From: Akkermansiaceae bacterium
Lineage (GTDB): Bacteria > Verrucomicrobiota > Verrucomicrobiia > Verrucomicrobiales > Akkermansiaceae
NCBI GenBank assembly: GCA_029288115.1
Contig: JARFPV010000389.1
Span: 1-12,909, forward strand
DNA: 12,909 nt
Direction: 5' to 3'
Part shown: positions 7,266 through 12,909 of the stretch, one piece after another
How positions within the stretch are numbered: position 1 is the first letter of the stretch
How the letters are laid out: each line of letters starts with the position of its first letter
Program-made: the position numbers and the translations under genes
The notes under the pieces: model-generated
Databases searched by the model: none
The model's input: the letters and a program-made list of their open reading frames with translations, nothing else
What the model was told of the DNA's origin: nothing

Positions 7266-8132
7266 ATGGAAACAATCGAACTCGCTGGAAATTACTGCGC
7301 ACAATGGGGTGAGGGGCCAATCTGGTGGCAGGAGCAGCTTTTGTATGTGGATATCGAGCGCCAATTGGTGCTGCAATACGATCCAATCACCAACGAGGAA
7401 AAAACCTGGGACGTGAGCGGCAGCGTTGGTCGTGTCGGCACGGTGGTGCCTCGCTCCCAAGGTGGACTGGTGGTTGCAGGCGACACGGGGTTACATTTCC
7501 TCGATCCCGAATCAGGTAACACCACCGCAATTGCTGACCCGGAGACCGACAAACCCGACAACCGCTTCAACGACGGGAAGTGTTCTCCGGACGGGCGGTT
7601 TTTTGCCGGAACCATCAGCCTGGTCAAGCATCCCGGTGACGCCACGCTCTACCGACTCGACCCTGATCTCTCGCTGCACAACGCATTCAGTGGAGTGACG
7701 AACTCCAACGGCATCGCATGGAGTGCGGATAGCTCTACCTGCTACTACATTGACACCCCTCGCCAGGAAGTCATCGCATTCGATTACTCCCCTGAGACGG
7801 GATTACTCACCCATGAACGTGTCGCGTTTTCCACCTCCCACATCAGTGCATCACCCGATGGCATGAGCATCGATAGCAACGGCAACCTATGGATCGCCTT
7901 TTGCCACGGTGCCTGCGTGATCTGCTACGATCCCAAATCAGGCAAACAGCTGCATCGGGTCGAGTTACCATGCTTGGAAACAACCGCATGTGCTTTCGGC
8001 GGAAAAAACCTCGACGAGCTCTACGTCACCACCGGTATCCACAAGGAACAGGTCGAGGAAGACGCAGGAAGGCTGATCCGCATCAAGGGGCTGGGTGTTC
8101 AAGGTGTAGCAGCATATTCCTTTGACGGGTAA
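7266..8132 (+). CDS. SMP-30/gluconolactonase family hydrolase
   Basis: Members are six-bladed beta-propeller, metal-dependent lactonases acting on sugar lactones or related esters. The 288-residue product has the metal ligands expected from SMP-30: Glu16 (GEGPIWW), Asn148 (TNSNGIAWS) and Asp198 (SPDGMSID). It also has the substrate-contacting pair Arg100 and Asn102 in DNRFNDGKCSPDGRFFAGT (98-116). The motif CAFGGKNLDELYVTTG (242-257) closes the last blade as in bacterial homologues. No signal peptide is seen, so it should be cytoplasmic. Length is normal. The exact substrate cannot be read from sequence. It is divergent from the amidase and 56 bases upstream of thrB, which could share its transcript, though no functional link to threonine synthesis is apparent. 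Confidence 0.92.
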   Translation: METIELAGNYCAQWGEGPIWWQEQLLYVDIERQLVLQYDPITNEEKTWDVSGSVGRVGTVVPRSQGGLVVAGDTGLHFLDPESGNTTAIADPETDKPDNRFNDGKCSPDGRFFAGTISLVKHPGDATLYRLDPDLSLHNAFSGVTNSNGIAWSADSSTCYYIDTPRQEVIAFDYSPETGLLTHERVAFSTSHISASPDGMSIDSNGNLWIAFCHGACVICYDPKSGKQLHRVELPCLETTACAFGGKNLDELYVTTGIHKEQVEEDAGRLIRIKGLGVQGVAAYSFDG

Positions 8133-8188
8133 AAATGTCATCCGTTCCGCTCGCCAAATTGCCCTGACTGTATTAAGCAACTCCCCTC

Positions 8189-9139
8189 ATGACCCAAGAA
8201 CACGTTAAGGAAGTCCGTGTATTTGCCCCCGCCACCGTTGCCAACGTGGCGTGTGGTTTTGACGTACTCGGTTTCGCCATTGAAGCACCGGGCGATGAGG
8301 TTGTTGCCCGTCATTCAGATAAACCCGGACTGCGTATCACCAAGATTACCGGAGACAATGGTAAGCTCCCCAAGGACGTGGAAAAAAACACCGCAGGTGT
8401 CGCCGCACTCGACCTGCTACGCCACCTCGGCATGAGCGACCGCGGCATTGAACTGGAAATCCACAAGAAAATGCCCTTCGGCAGCGGCCTCGGATCATCC
8501 GCCGCATCTGCCGTGGCCGGTGTTTATGCCGTCAACAAACTCATCGGCGAGCCGCTCGCCAAAAAGCAGTTATTACCATTTGCCATGCAGGGCGAGGCCA
8601 GTGCGGACGGTGCATGGCACGCCGATAACGTCGGCCCCAGCCTGCTCGGCGGAATTGTGTTCATCCGCTCAAACCAGGAGCTCGACATCTCCCAACTGCC
8701 GGTTCCCAAAAACCTCTGGGCTGCAGTAGTGCACCCGGAAATGGAAATCCTGACCAAGGTGGCACGGGAAATCCTGCCCACGAACATTCCCATGGTTAAC
8801 GCCACTCAGCAGATCGGTAACCTCGGTGGCCTCATCTGTGGACTCATCCAGGAGGATTACGCAATGATCGGCAGATCCATCCACGATGTGATCGCCGAAC
8901 CTCGCCGGCACAAACTCATCCCAGAATTCTACAATGCCAAACGTGCCGCCATGGCACAGGGAGCTCTCGGGTTCTCCATCTCAGGAGCCGGACCCAGTGT
9001 ATTCGCGCTCTGTGAAGGTGAGGAAATTGCCCAGCGTGCAGGCAAGGCAGTCTCGGAAGTATTTGACCGCATTGAACTGGAAAACCAGTGTTACGTATCT
9101 AGCATCAATCTGGAAGGCGTGCACGTGGTCCAAGGGTAA
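8189..9139 (+). CDS. thrB: homoserine kinase
   Basis: Homoserine kinase phosphorylates L-homoserine with ATP to O-phosphohomoserine, the penultimate step of threonine synthesis, in the cytoplasm. The 316-residue product is a GHMP kinase: N-terminal FAPATVANVACGFDVLGFA (12-30), the ATP-binding loop PFGSGLGSSAAS (96-107), GEASADGAWHADNVGPSLLGG (135-155), and the C-terminal motif GALGFSISGAGPSVFAL (258-274). The A-x-V-A-N-V-x-x-G-F-D start is the ThrB version rather than that of mevalonate or galactokinase. Length is near the family norm. No other thr gene is in the window, so the pathway genes are dispersed or lie elsewhere. A long gene-less stretch follows, so this is likely the end of its transcription unit. 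Confidence 0.96.
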   Translation: MTQEHVKEVRVFAPATVANVACGFDVLGFAIEAPGDEVVARHSDKPGLRITKITGDNGKLPKDVEKNTAGVAALDLLRHLGMSDRGIELEIHKKMPFGSGLGSSAASAVAGVYAVNKLIGEPLAKKQLLPFAMQGEASADGAWHADNVGPSLLGGIVFIRSNQELDISQLPVPKNLWAAVVHPEMEILTKVAREILPTNIPMVNATQQIGNLGGLICGLIQEDYAMIGRSIHDVIAEPRRHKLIPEFYNAKRAAMAQGALGFSISGAGPSVFALCEGEEIAQRAGKAVSEVFDRIELENQCYVSSINLEGVHVVQG

Positions 9140-9547
9140 GTATTCAACAACAGCCTATTTGGCTAATTGCTGACAAGTTATTCACAAAGCATCGGTCGCA
9201 CACCGTCGTCAGTCAGCCCCACCCACTTCCACGGACGCGCCATAGTCAGTACGCGTTACATTGATTGACACGATAAACACGACCAGCTGTCAGCACCCCC
9301 TCATCTGCAACTCACTGTAAAGCCTTCAGTTAAGCTGATATCTAGCAACAATTCTTAGCACATTGTATTCATGTTAGGTAAAGAATTAATGATATTCATC
9401 AGTCCAAAATCAAGTTTTTGAACCCTGCGATTATCAACGACTTAAGAGGTATTTCTGTTATCTACTACAGTGTATTTACTGGAGTGTTAGGAGATATTCT
9501 GAAGTTATTCACATCGTTGATTTTGCTGTGAATTTTTTGTCAAGAAA

Positions 9548-9561
9548 TATTAACTATTAAC
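9548..9561 (+). repeat. tandem heptamer TATTAAC x2
   Basis: TATTAAC is repeated exactly, head to tail, at 9548-9554 and 9555-9561. It ends 22 bases before the -10 box at 9584-9589, so it covers roughly the -48 to -35 zone. The promoter lacks a good -35 hexamer, so this could be the direct-repeat site of an activator. That role is inference. Confidence 0.4.
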
Positions 9562-9583
9562 TGGTCAGAATCATTTTTTTCCA

Positions 9584-9589
9584 TATAAT
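9584..9589 (+). promoter_or_regulatory. -10 box TATAAT upstream of 9616 gene
   Basis: A perfect TATAAT lies 26 bases before the ATG at 9616. The -35 position at 17 bases reads CTGGTC, which is weak. The predicted start is near 9596, giving a leader of about 20 bases. A hairpin, GGGTAA 9594-9599 pairing with TTACCC 9606-9611 around a 6-base loop, would occupy most of that leader and end 4 bases before the ATG. Confidence 0.5.
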
Positions 9590-9615
9590 ACGCGGGTAAC
9601 AGCCCTTACCCTTCC

Positions 9616-10260
9616 ATGCCCAAAACAACCGAACACCGGCAGCACCTCAACGTGCGCGCCACCCAGATGGAAATGAACCCACGGGGATCCGTGGGAGAGT
9701 CCAGCCCTCTCACCGAGGATTTTAACGGCAAACTTCAGGATGCCCAAAACCAGCTTGAGCAGCTCCAGCAGCAGCAACAGGAGGTCGAACGCCAGAAACT
9801 GGAACTTCAAGAACTCAACGAAGCCAAGGACGACTTCCTGCACGGCCAGGTCGATCTGCACGAGAAACTCAGCACAGCAGTCACCGCCATGGATCGCGAA
9901 ATCTTCGCGACCAAACAAGAACTCGATGAGCTTGAGCAGGCACGCATCTGTTTTGCCGACCACTTGGATAAAATCAATGCCCTCAATCCGGATGGCTGGA
10001 ACAATGAAAGCTTACGGCAGGACCTTGCACGTGCCATTTCGGTACTCGATCTCGCAGAGGACGAATACGAACAGGCGGTTGCCCATTTTTCCGGAGGACG
10101 CAGTGCTTCGGTATTTGGTGGCCGGAGCAAGACCAAGCGGACAACAGGATCAGCGGCGAGTGACAGCGAGTTTGCCACCATGCTACGCAACGGGCTCGCT
10201 TTCAATCTGCCCATCTTTGTGTTAGGTGCCATTGCACTCGTCCTCTATTTCCTGAAGTAG
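9616..10260 (+). CDS. coiled-coil protein with C-terminal membrane anchor (uncharacterised)
   Basis: I do not recognise a named family. The 214-residue product has a polar N-terminus, then a Gln/Glu/Leu-rich heptad region from about 35 to 115, with a run of five glutamines at 51-55. A second helical stretch follows (about 132-157), then a basic Gly/Ser linker (about 159-185), and a single hydrophobic segment (about 194-213) that ends at the C-terminus. There is no signal peptide, so the topology is that of a tail-anchored protein with the coil in the cytoplasm. The next gene starts 25 bases after the stop and encodes a shorter protein of the same plan, which suggests a co-expressed, possibly interacting, pair. 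It has its own promoter at 9584-9589. Role unknown; a scaffold or spacer at the inner membrane is speculation. Confidence 0.8.
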   Translation: MPKTTEHRQHLNVRATQMEMNPRGSVGESSPLTEDFNGKLQDAQNQLEQLQQQQQEVERQKLELQELNEAKDDFLHGQVDLHEKLSTAVTAMDREIFATKQELDELEQARICFADHLDKINALNPDGWNNESLRQDLARAISVLDLAEDEYEQAVAHFSGGRSASVFGGRSKTKRTTGSAASDSEFATMLRNGLAFNLPIFVLGAIALVLYFLK

Positions 10261-10285
10261 AGTGTTTCTCCCGCGTATCTGACCT

Positions 10286-10624
10286 ATGCCAGAACCAGGC
10301 ACATCGCCCGACGTCTCTGAAGGACCGGATCTTGACTTGTTGAGTGCCCGTGAACGTGAGCTACGGGCACAGATTGAGCAGTTGCAGGACTTTGTCGAAC
10401 ATGGTCCGGAACGCGAAATCCAGGCGGAGGAGGAAAGAATGCGCACACTCCCCCCACCCACTGAAGTGCAGCAACGACAACGCGAGAAGCAGTTCATGGA
10501 AAAACTCAGCCGTGGCGAGCTGAAAAACGAACGTCGCAATCAAGCGAAGAGCGGCTTTCTTCTGTTTTTACTGATTTTCGCCATGCTGGCGATTGGTTAC
10601 TGGATCTACCAGACCGTGCAATAG
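10286..10624 (+). CDS. short tail-anchored coiled-coil protein (uncharacterised)
   Basis: The 112-residue product has a Pro/Asp-rich start (1-16), a charged helix (about 17-53: ARERELRAQIEQLQDFVEHG), a Pro-rich break (TLPPPTE, 54-60), a second charged helix (about 61-88), and a C-terminal hydrophobic segment (about 90-108) with only four residues after it. No signal peptide is seen. Like its upstream neighbour it should be anchored by its C-terminus with the coil facing the cytoplasm. The spacing of 25 bases and shared plan argue for one transcript and related work. I cannot name a family or function. Confidence 0.75.
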   Translation: MPEPGTSPDVSEGPDLDLLSARERELRAQIEQLQDFVEHGPEREIQAEEERMRTLPPPTEVQQRQREKQFMEKLSRGELKNERRNQAKSGFLLFLLIFAMLAIGYWIYQTVQ

Positions 10625-10637
10625 TTGATCAATCAAC
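10624..10637 (+). other. inverted repeat just after the stop of 10286-10624
   Basis: GTTGAT pairs with ATCAAC across two bases, beginning on the last base of the TAG stop codon. It may be part of a weak 3' hairpin, but no T-run follows, so it is not a convincing intrinsic terminator. The rest of 10638-10867 is AT-leaning and gene-less. Confidence 0.3.
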
Positions 10638-10813
10638 CACCTGTTCATGGGGTGATTTCAACAAAAGCCTAGGCATCGTTAGATTTACCTAGACATATTC
10701 TTGAATACTTGGACATTTGAAACGTCATTTGTGTGTGACTTTTTGTTACGGTTCAGACGTCCGATGGGAAGCATACTCTAGACAATAGAACGAGAACAGA
10801 AGCTTCATGCTTT

Positions 10814-10826
10814 CCGATTAAATCGG
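10814..10826. repeat. 13-base palindrome, possible operator
   Basis: CCGATT and AATCGG flank a single central A. It lies 41 bases before the ATG at 10868, a distance fitting an operator or promoter-proximal site. No convincing -10/-35 pair could be fixed around it, so the function is open. Confidence 0.35.
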
Positions 10827-10867
10827 TTTCATTGGCATGTAGTTTGCGAGGCTAACAACATATACAC

Positions 10868-11257
10868 ATGCACCGCCAACATTCAAACCGCACACTCAAA
10901 TCACTCCGATATGGAGCGGTTCATTTTTTGCTCAATCTTTGTCTGGTTTTTATATCTGCGGCACTTCTCATTGCCGGGTTTGCAATCCACCAGGATATTC
11001 TTCTCTGGTCGGGAGCGGGTATTGGAGTATTAACCATCATCTCTGTGATTACTTTTTTTATCCTCAGCCTATCCTGGCATTGCCCGCTGTGCATGGGAAA
11101 AATCTGGGTTAGAAGCGGATGCCGAAGACACCGCAATGCCAAGAGTGCATGGGGCATCAGTTATCGGCTTCATATCGCGCTTGCTGTGCTGTTCTCCAAA
11201 TCCTACCGCTGCCCATACTGCGGTGAGCCGTTCAGCACGAGCAAGACGCGCAGGTGA
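10868..11257 (+). CDS. two-TM protein with split zinc-ribbon (uncharacterised family)
   Basis: The 129-residue product has a basic N-terminus (1-14), two hydrophobic segments (about 17-40 and 46-69) that should form a helical hairpin, and a basic, Cys-containing C-terminal half. CPLC (72-75) and CPYC (115-118) are spaced as the two knuckles of a zinc ribbon, with Cys85 and His88 between them as possible extra ligands. The plan 'WHCPLCMGK...C..HRNAKSAWG..YRLHIALAVLF...YRCPYCGEP' matches, from memory, an uncharacterised family in Verrucomicrobiota. The metal-binding half should lie in the cytoplasm by the positive-inside rule. The gene sits alone, 69 bases upstream of gatC, and could share its transcript. 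Function is unknown. Confidence 0.8.
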   Translation: MHRQHSNRTLKSLRYGAVHFLLNLCLVFISAALLIAGFAIHQDILLWSGAGIGVLTIISVITFFILSLSWHCPLCMGKIWVRSGCRRHRNAKSAWGISYRLHIALAVLFSKSYRCPYCGEPFSTSKTRR

Positions 11258-11325
11258 TCGGACCCGTGTCATGAGTTGACGCATCCGTGCTTGAAACTTC
11301 GTCGACACCAATGCAGCTTCTCCGC

Positions 11326-11616
11326 ATGAGCAAGGAGCAGATAGATGTGCGCTATGTCGCCAACTTAGCGCGTATGGACCTCAGTGACGAAGAATGCACC
11401 ACTTTCCAGGGGCAGCTTGACGCTATCCTGGGATACATCGAAAAGCTACAGGATGTGGATATTGAAGGAATTGAACCTACGGCTCATGCAGCCCCGGTAT
11501 TCGACCGCTTGAGAGAGGACACTTCACGTCCTGGACTCACCCAGGATGATCTCCTGAGAAACGCACCAGAAAGCGCCCTTGGACAAATCCGTGTTCCAAA
11601 AGTTGTTGATGCCTAA
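11326..11616 (+). CDS. gatC: GatC subunit of Asp-tRNA(Asn)/Glu-tRNA(Gln) amidotransferase
   Basis: GatC is the small belt-like subunit that holds GatA and GatB together in the enzyme that converts Asp-tRNA(Asn) or Glu-tRNA(Gln) to the amidated forms. From the ATG at 11326 the product is 96 residues, the usual family length, with VRYVANLARMDLSDEE (8-23) at the N-terminus, the helical hairpin QLDAILGYIEKLQDVD (30-45), and the C-terminal segment LRNAPES...IRVPKVVDA (77-96). Longer starts at 11311 (ATG) and 11287 (GTG) are open, but the added residues have no family character. The gatA start follows after 27 bases. Its presence implies that the organism uses the indirect route for Gln-tRNA and/or Asn-tRNA. 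Confidence 0.95.
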   Translation: MSKEQIDVRYVANLARMDLSDEECTTFQGQLDAILGYIEKLQDVDIEGIEPTAHAAPVFDRLREDTSRPGLTQDDLLRNAPESALGQIRVPKVVDA

Positions 11617-11643
11617 CACCTGACACCCGTCTCCCGACCTGCC

Positions 11644-12909
11644 ATGTCTCTACATACACAGACCGTTTCCTCGCTCCGTAGTCAGCTCACCACTGGTGAA
11701 ATCACACCCGCGGATATTCTCGACTCTCTAGCTGAAAACATCAGCAACAGTGAGGTAGGTGCCTATTTATCCCATGATCTTGAGTCCGCAAAACGCGAGG
11801 CCGAGTCAGTTGATCTCACCAAACCTCTTGGCGGCATCCCTATCGGAATCAAGGACAACATCAACGTGGCTGGGCAGCCATGCTCATGCGCATCCCGTTT
11901 TCTTGAAAACGCCTACACGGCTCCATATGATGCCACCGTTATCCGCAAGTTACGCGAAGCTGGTGCCATCCCATTCGGTCGCATGAACATGGATGAGTTT
12001 GCCATGGGATCCACCACCGAAAACTCGGCGATCGGAAAAACCGTCAACCCGCACGATACCACCCGTGCACCCGGCGGCTCGTCCGGTGGCTCGGCCGCAG
12101 CCGTGGCCGCAAATACCGCGATCGCCACACTCGGATCAGACACCGGAGGGTCAATCCGCCAACCAGCTAGCCACTGTGGCGTGGTCGGCCTGAAACCCTC
12201 ATACGGTAGAATCTCGCGTTACGGGCTGGTGGCATTCGCATCATCACTCGATCAAATTGGCCCCCTCACCCGCACTGTGGAGGACGCCGCACTTGTGCTC
12301 AATGCCATCGCTGGTCATGACCCGTCTGATTCGACTTCGCTTGAGCAGGATGTCCCTGATTTCACCGAGGGACTCGACAGCGGGGTGCAGGGCATGAAGC
12401 TGGGCTTGCCAAAGGAATACTTTGGTGAAGGCATTGATCCCGCCGTCCGGAACAAAATCGATCAAGCGGTGAAAGACCTAGAGTCCGCAGGTGCCGAGAT
12501 CGTGGAGCTCTCATTGCCGCACACGGAATACGCCGTGGCGACCTACTACATTCTCGCGACAGCTGAAGCATCATCAAACCTGTCACGCTTCGATGGCATT
12601 CGCTACGGCAACCGCGTGGATAATCCCGATGACGTTCTGGATCTTTACCGCCAAAGCCGTGCACAGGGATTCGGCCCCGAGGTGAAACGACGCATCATTC
12701 TTGGTACTTACGTTCTTTCGTCCGGCTATTATGATGCCTACTACAATAGGGCTCAAAAAGTCCGCACACTGATTCGACAGGATTTCCTCAATGCCTACGA
12801 AAAAGTCGATGCCATCATTTCCCCAGTATCACCAAATGCAGCACCTCTGTTAGGGGCCGATAAGGACAATCCTCTTCAGCAATATCTTGCGGATATTTAC
12901 ACCATTTCT
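11644..12909 (+). CDS. gatA: GatA subunit of amidotransferase (partial, runs off window)
   Basis: GatA is the amidase subunit that releases ammonia from glutamine for transfer to misacylated tRNA in the GatCAB complex. The frame opens at ATG 11644, 27 bases after gatC, and stays open for 422 codons to the window edge; a full GatA is near 480-490 residues, so only the C-terminal part is missing. The amidase-signature Ser-cisSer-Lys triad is present: Lys70 in IPIGIKDNIN, Ser146 in PGGSSGGSAAAVAA, and the nucleophile Ser170 in GSDTGGSIRQPA. Further family motifs are GVVGLKPSYGRISRYGL (179-195) and SLDQIGPLTRTVEDAA (201-216). No frameshift is seen. gatB is not in the window. Confidence 0.97.
   Translation, partial: MSLHTQTVSSLRSQLTTGEITPADILDSLAENISNSEVGAYLSHDLESAKREAESVDLTKPLGGIPIGIKDNINVAGQPCSCASRFLENAYTAPYDATVIRKLREAGAIPFGRMNMDEFAMGSTTENSAIGKTVNPHDTTRAPGGSSGGSAAAVAANTAIATLGSDTGGSIRQPASHCGVVGLKPSYGRISRYGLVAFASSLDQIGPLTRTVEDAALVLNAIAGHDPSDSTSLEQDVPDFTEGLDSGVQGMKLGLPKEYFGEGIDPAVRNKIDQAVKDLESAGAEIVELSLPHTEYAVATYYILATAEASSNLSRFDGIRYGNRVDNPDDVLDLYRQSRAQGFGPEVKRRIILGTYVLSSGYYDAYYNRAQKVRTLIRQDFLNAYEKVDAIISPVSPNAAPLLGADKDNPLQQYLADIYTIS

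Larger units (their letters stand above)
9140..9615. other. gene-less region with DnaA-box-like repeats, AT-rich second half
   Basis: These 476 bases contain no convincing reading frame. From about 9330 the composition is clearly AT-rich compared with the genes on both sides. The 12-mer AAGTTATTCACA occurs at 9175-9186 and again at 9502-9513; its last nine bases fit the DnaA-box consensus TTWTNCACA. Weaker nonamers in the same direction, matching TTATCCACA at 7 of 9 positions, lie at 9431-9439 and 9458-9466. There is also an inverted repeat AATTCTT 9350-9356/AAGAATT 9381-9387. The 3' end holds the promoter for 9616. A DnaA-bound regulatory region or an origin-like segment is possible, and chance is not excluded. 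Confidence 0.45.

Noticed and set aside
9152..9164. Possible thrB terminator (AGCC/GGCT hairpin)
   Set aside because: The stem is only four pairs and no T-run follows.
9175..9513. The two 12-mers as target-site duplications of a small inserted element
   Set aside because: The enclosed sequence has no terminal inverted repeats, a 12-base duplication would be unusual for a MITE, and the DnaA-box match explains the repeat better.
9571..9963. 130-codon minus-strand open frame opposite the coiled-coil gene
   Set aside because: Its leucine-rich look is the reverse reading of Gln/Glu codons; the plus-strand frame has its own promoter and a sensible TM end.
11287..11325. Longer gatC start at GTG 11287 or ATG 11311
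   Set aside because: The added residues lack GatC character and the inner ATG gives the normal length of about 96 residues.

Overview
The window looks like core chromosome from a member of the Verrucomicrobiota. No rRNA or marker tree is available, so this placement rests on gene families and style: a membrane-anchored squalene-cyclase-fold protein, a short protein family with an 'LPPP' tail that I associate with this phylum, a zinc-ribbon membrane protein of the same kind, almost no clear Shine-Dalgarno sequences, and moderately high GC. No phage, insertion sequence, CRISPR array, tRNA or rRNA is visible.

Positions 1-3428 are read on the minus strand. The window opens in a REP-like inverted repeat pair (2-59), followed by a membrane-anchored prenyltransferase/squalene-oxidase-repeat protein (72-1547). 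Next comes a 275-base gap holding a folded, terminator-like element of about 125 bases with A8/T8 tracts at both ends. Upstream of it lies a probable two-gene unit: a small Cys-containing protein (3036-3428) and a Met/His/Cys-rich putative outer-membrane beta-barrel (1823-2896). The composition of these two proteins suggests copper or other soft-metal handling; this is inference.

Positions 3530-6088 are a plus-strand cluster of grpE, dnaJ and rsmE: the nucleotide-exchange factor and J-domain partner of DnaK, then the 16S rRNA m3U1498 methyltransferase. No CIRCE operator is visible upstream. A convergent N-acetylmuramoyl-L-alanine amidase (6089-7150) has its stop codon directly against that of rsmE. 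Diverging from it are an SMP-30/gluconolactonase family enzyme (7266-8132) and homoserine kinase thrB (8189-9139), which acts in threonine synthesis.

Positions 9140-9615 hold no gene and become AT-rich in the second half. They contain two copies of a 12-base sequence that includes a DnaA-box-like nonamer, a tandem heptamer, and a probable promoter. They lead into two consecutive proteins with the same plan, a long charged coiled coil followed by a single C-terminal membrane segment (9616-10260 and 10286-10624). After a second gene-poor stretch come a two-TM zinc-ribbon protein (10868-11257), then gatC (11326-11616) and gatA (11644 to the window end, truncated), which encode subunits of the Asp-tRNA(Asn)/Glu-tRNA(Gln) amidotransferase.

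Most genes here are recognisable housekeeping genes. The parts least explained by known families are the putative metal-handling pair, the folded element at 1701-1824, the gene-less region at 9140-9615, and the pair of tail-anchored coiled-coil proteins.
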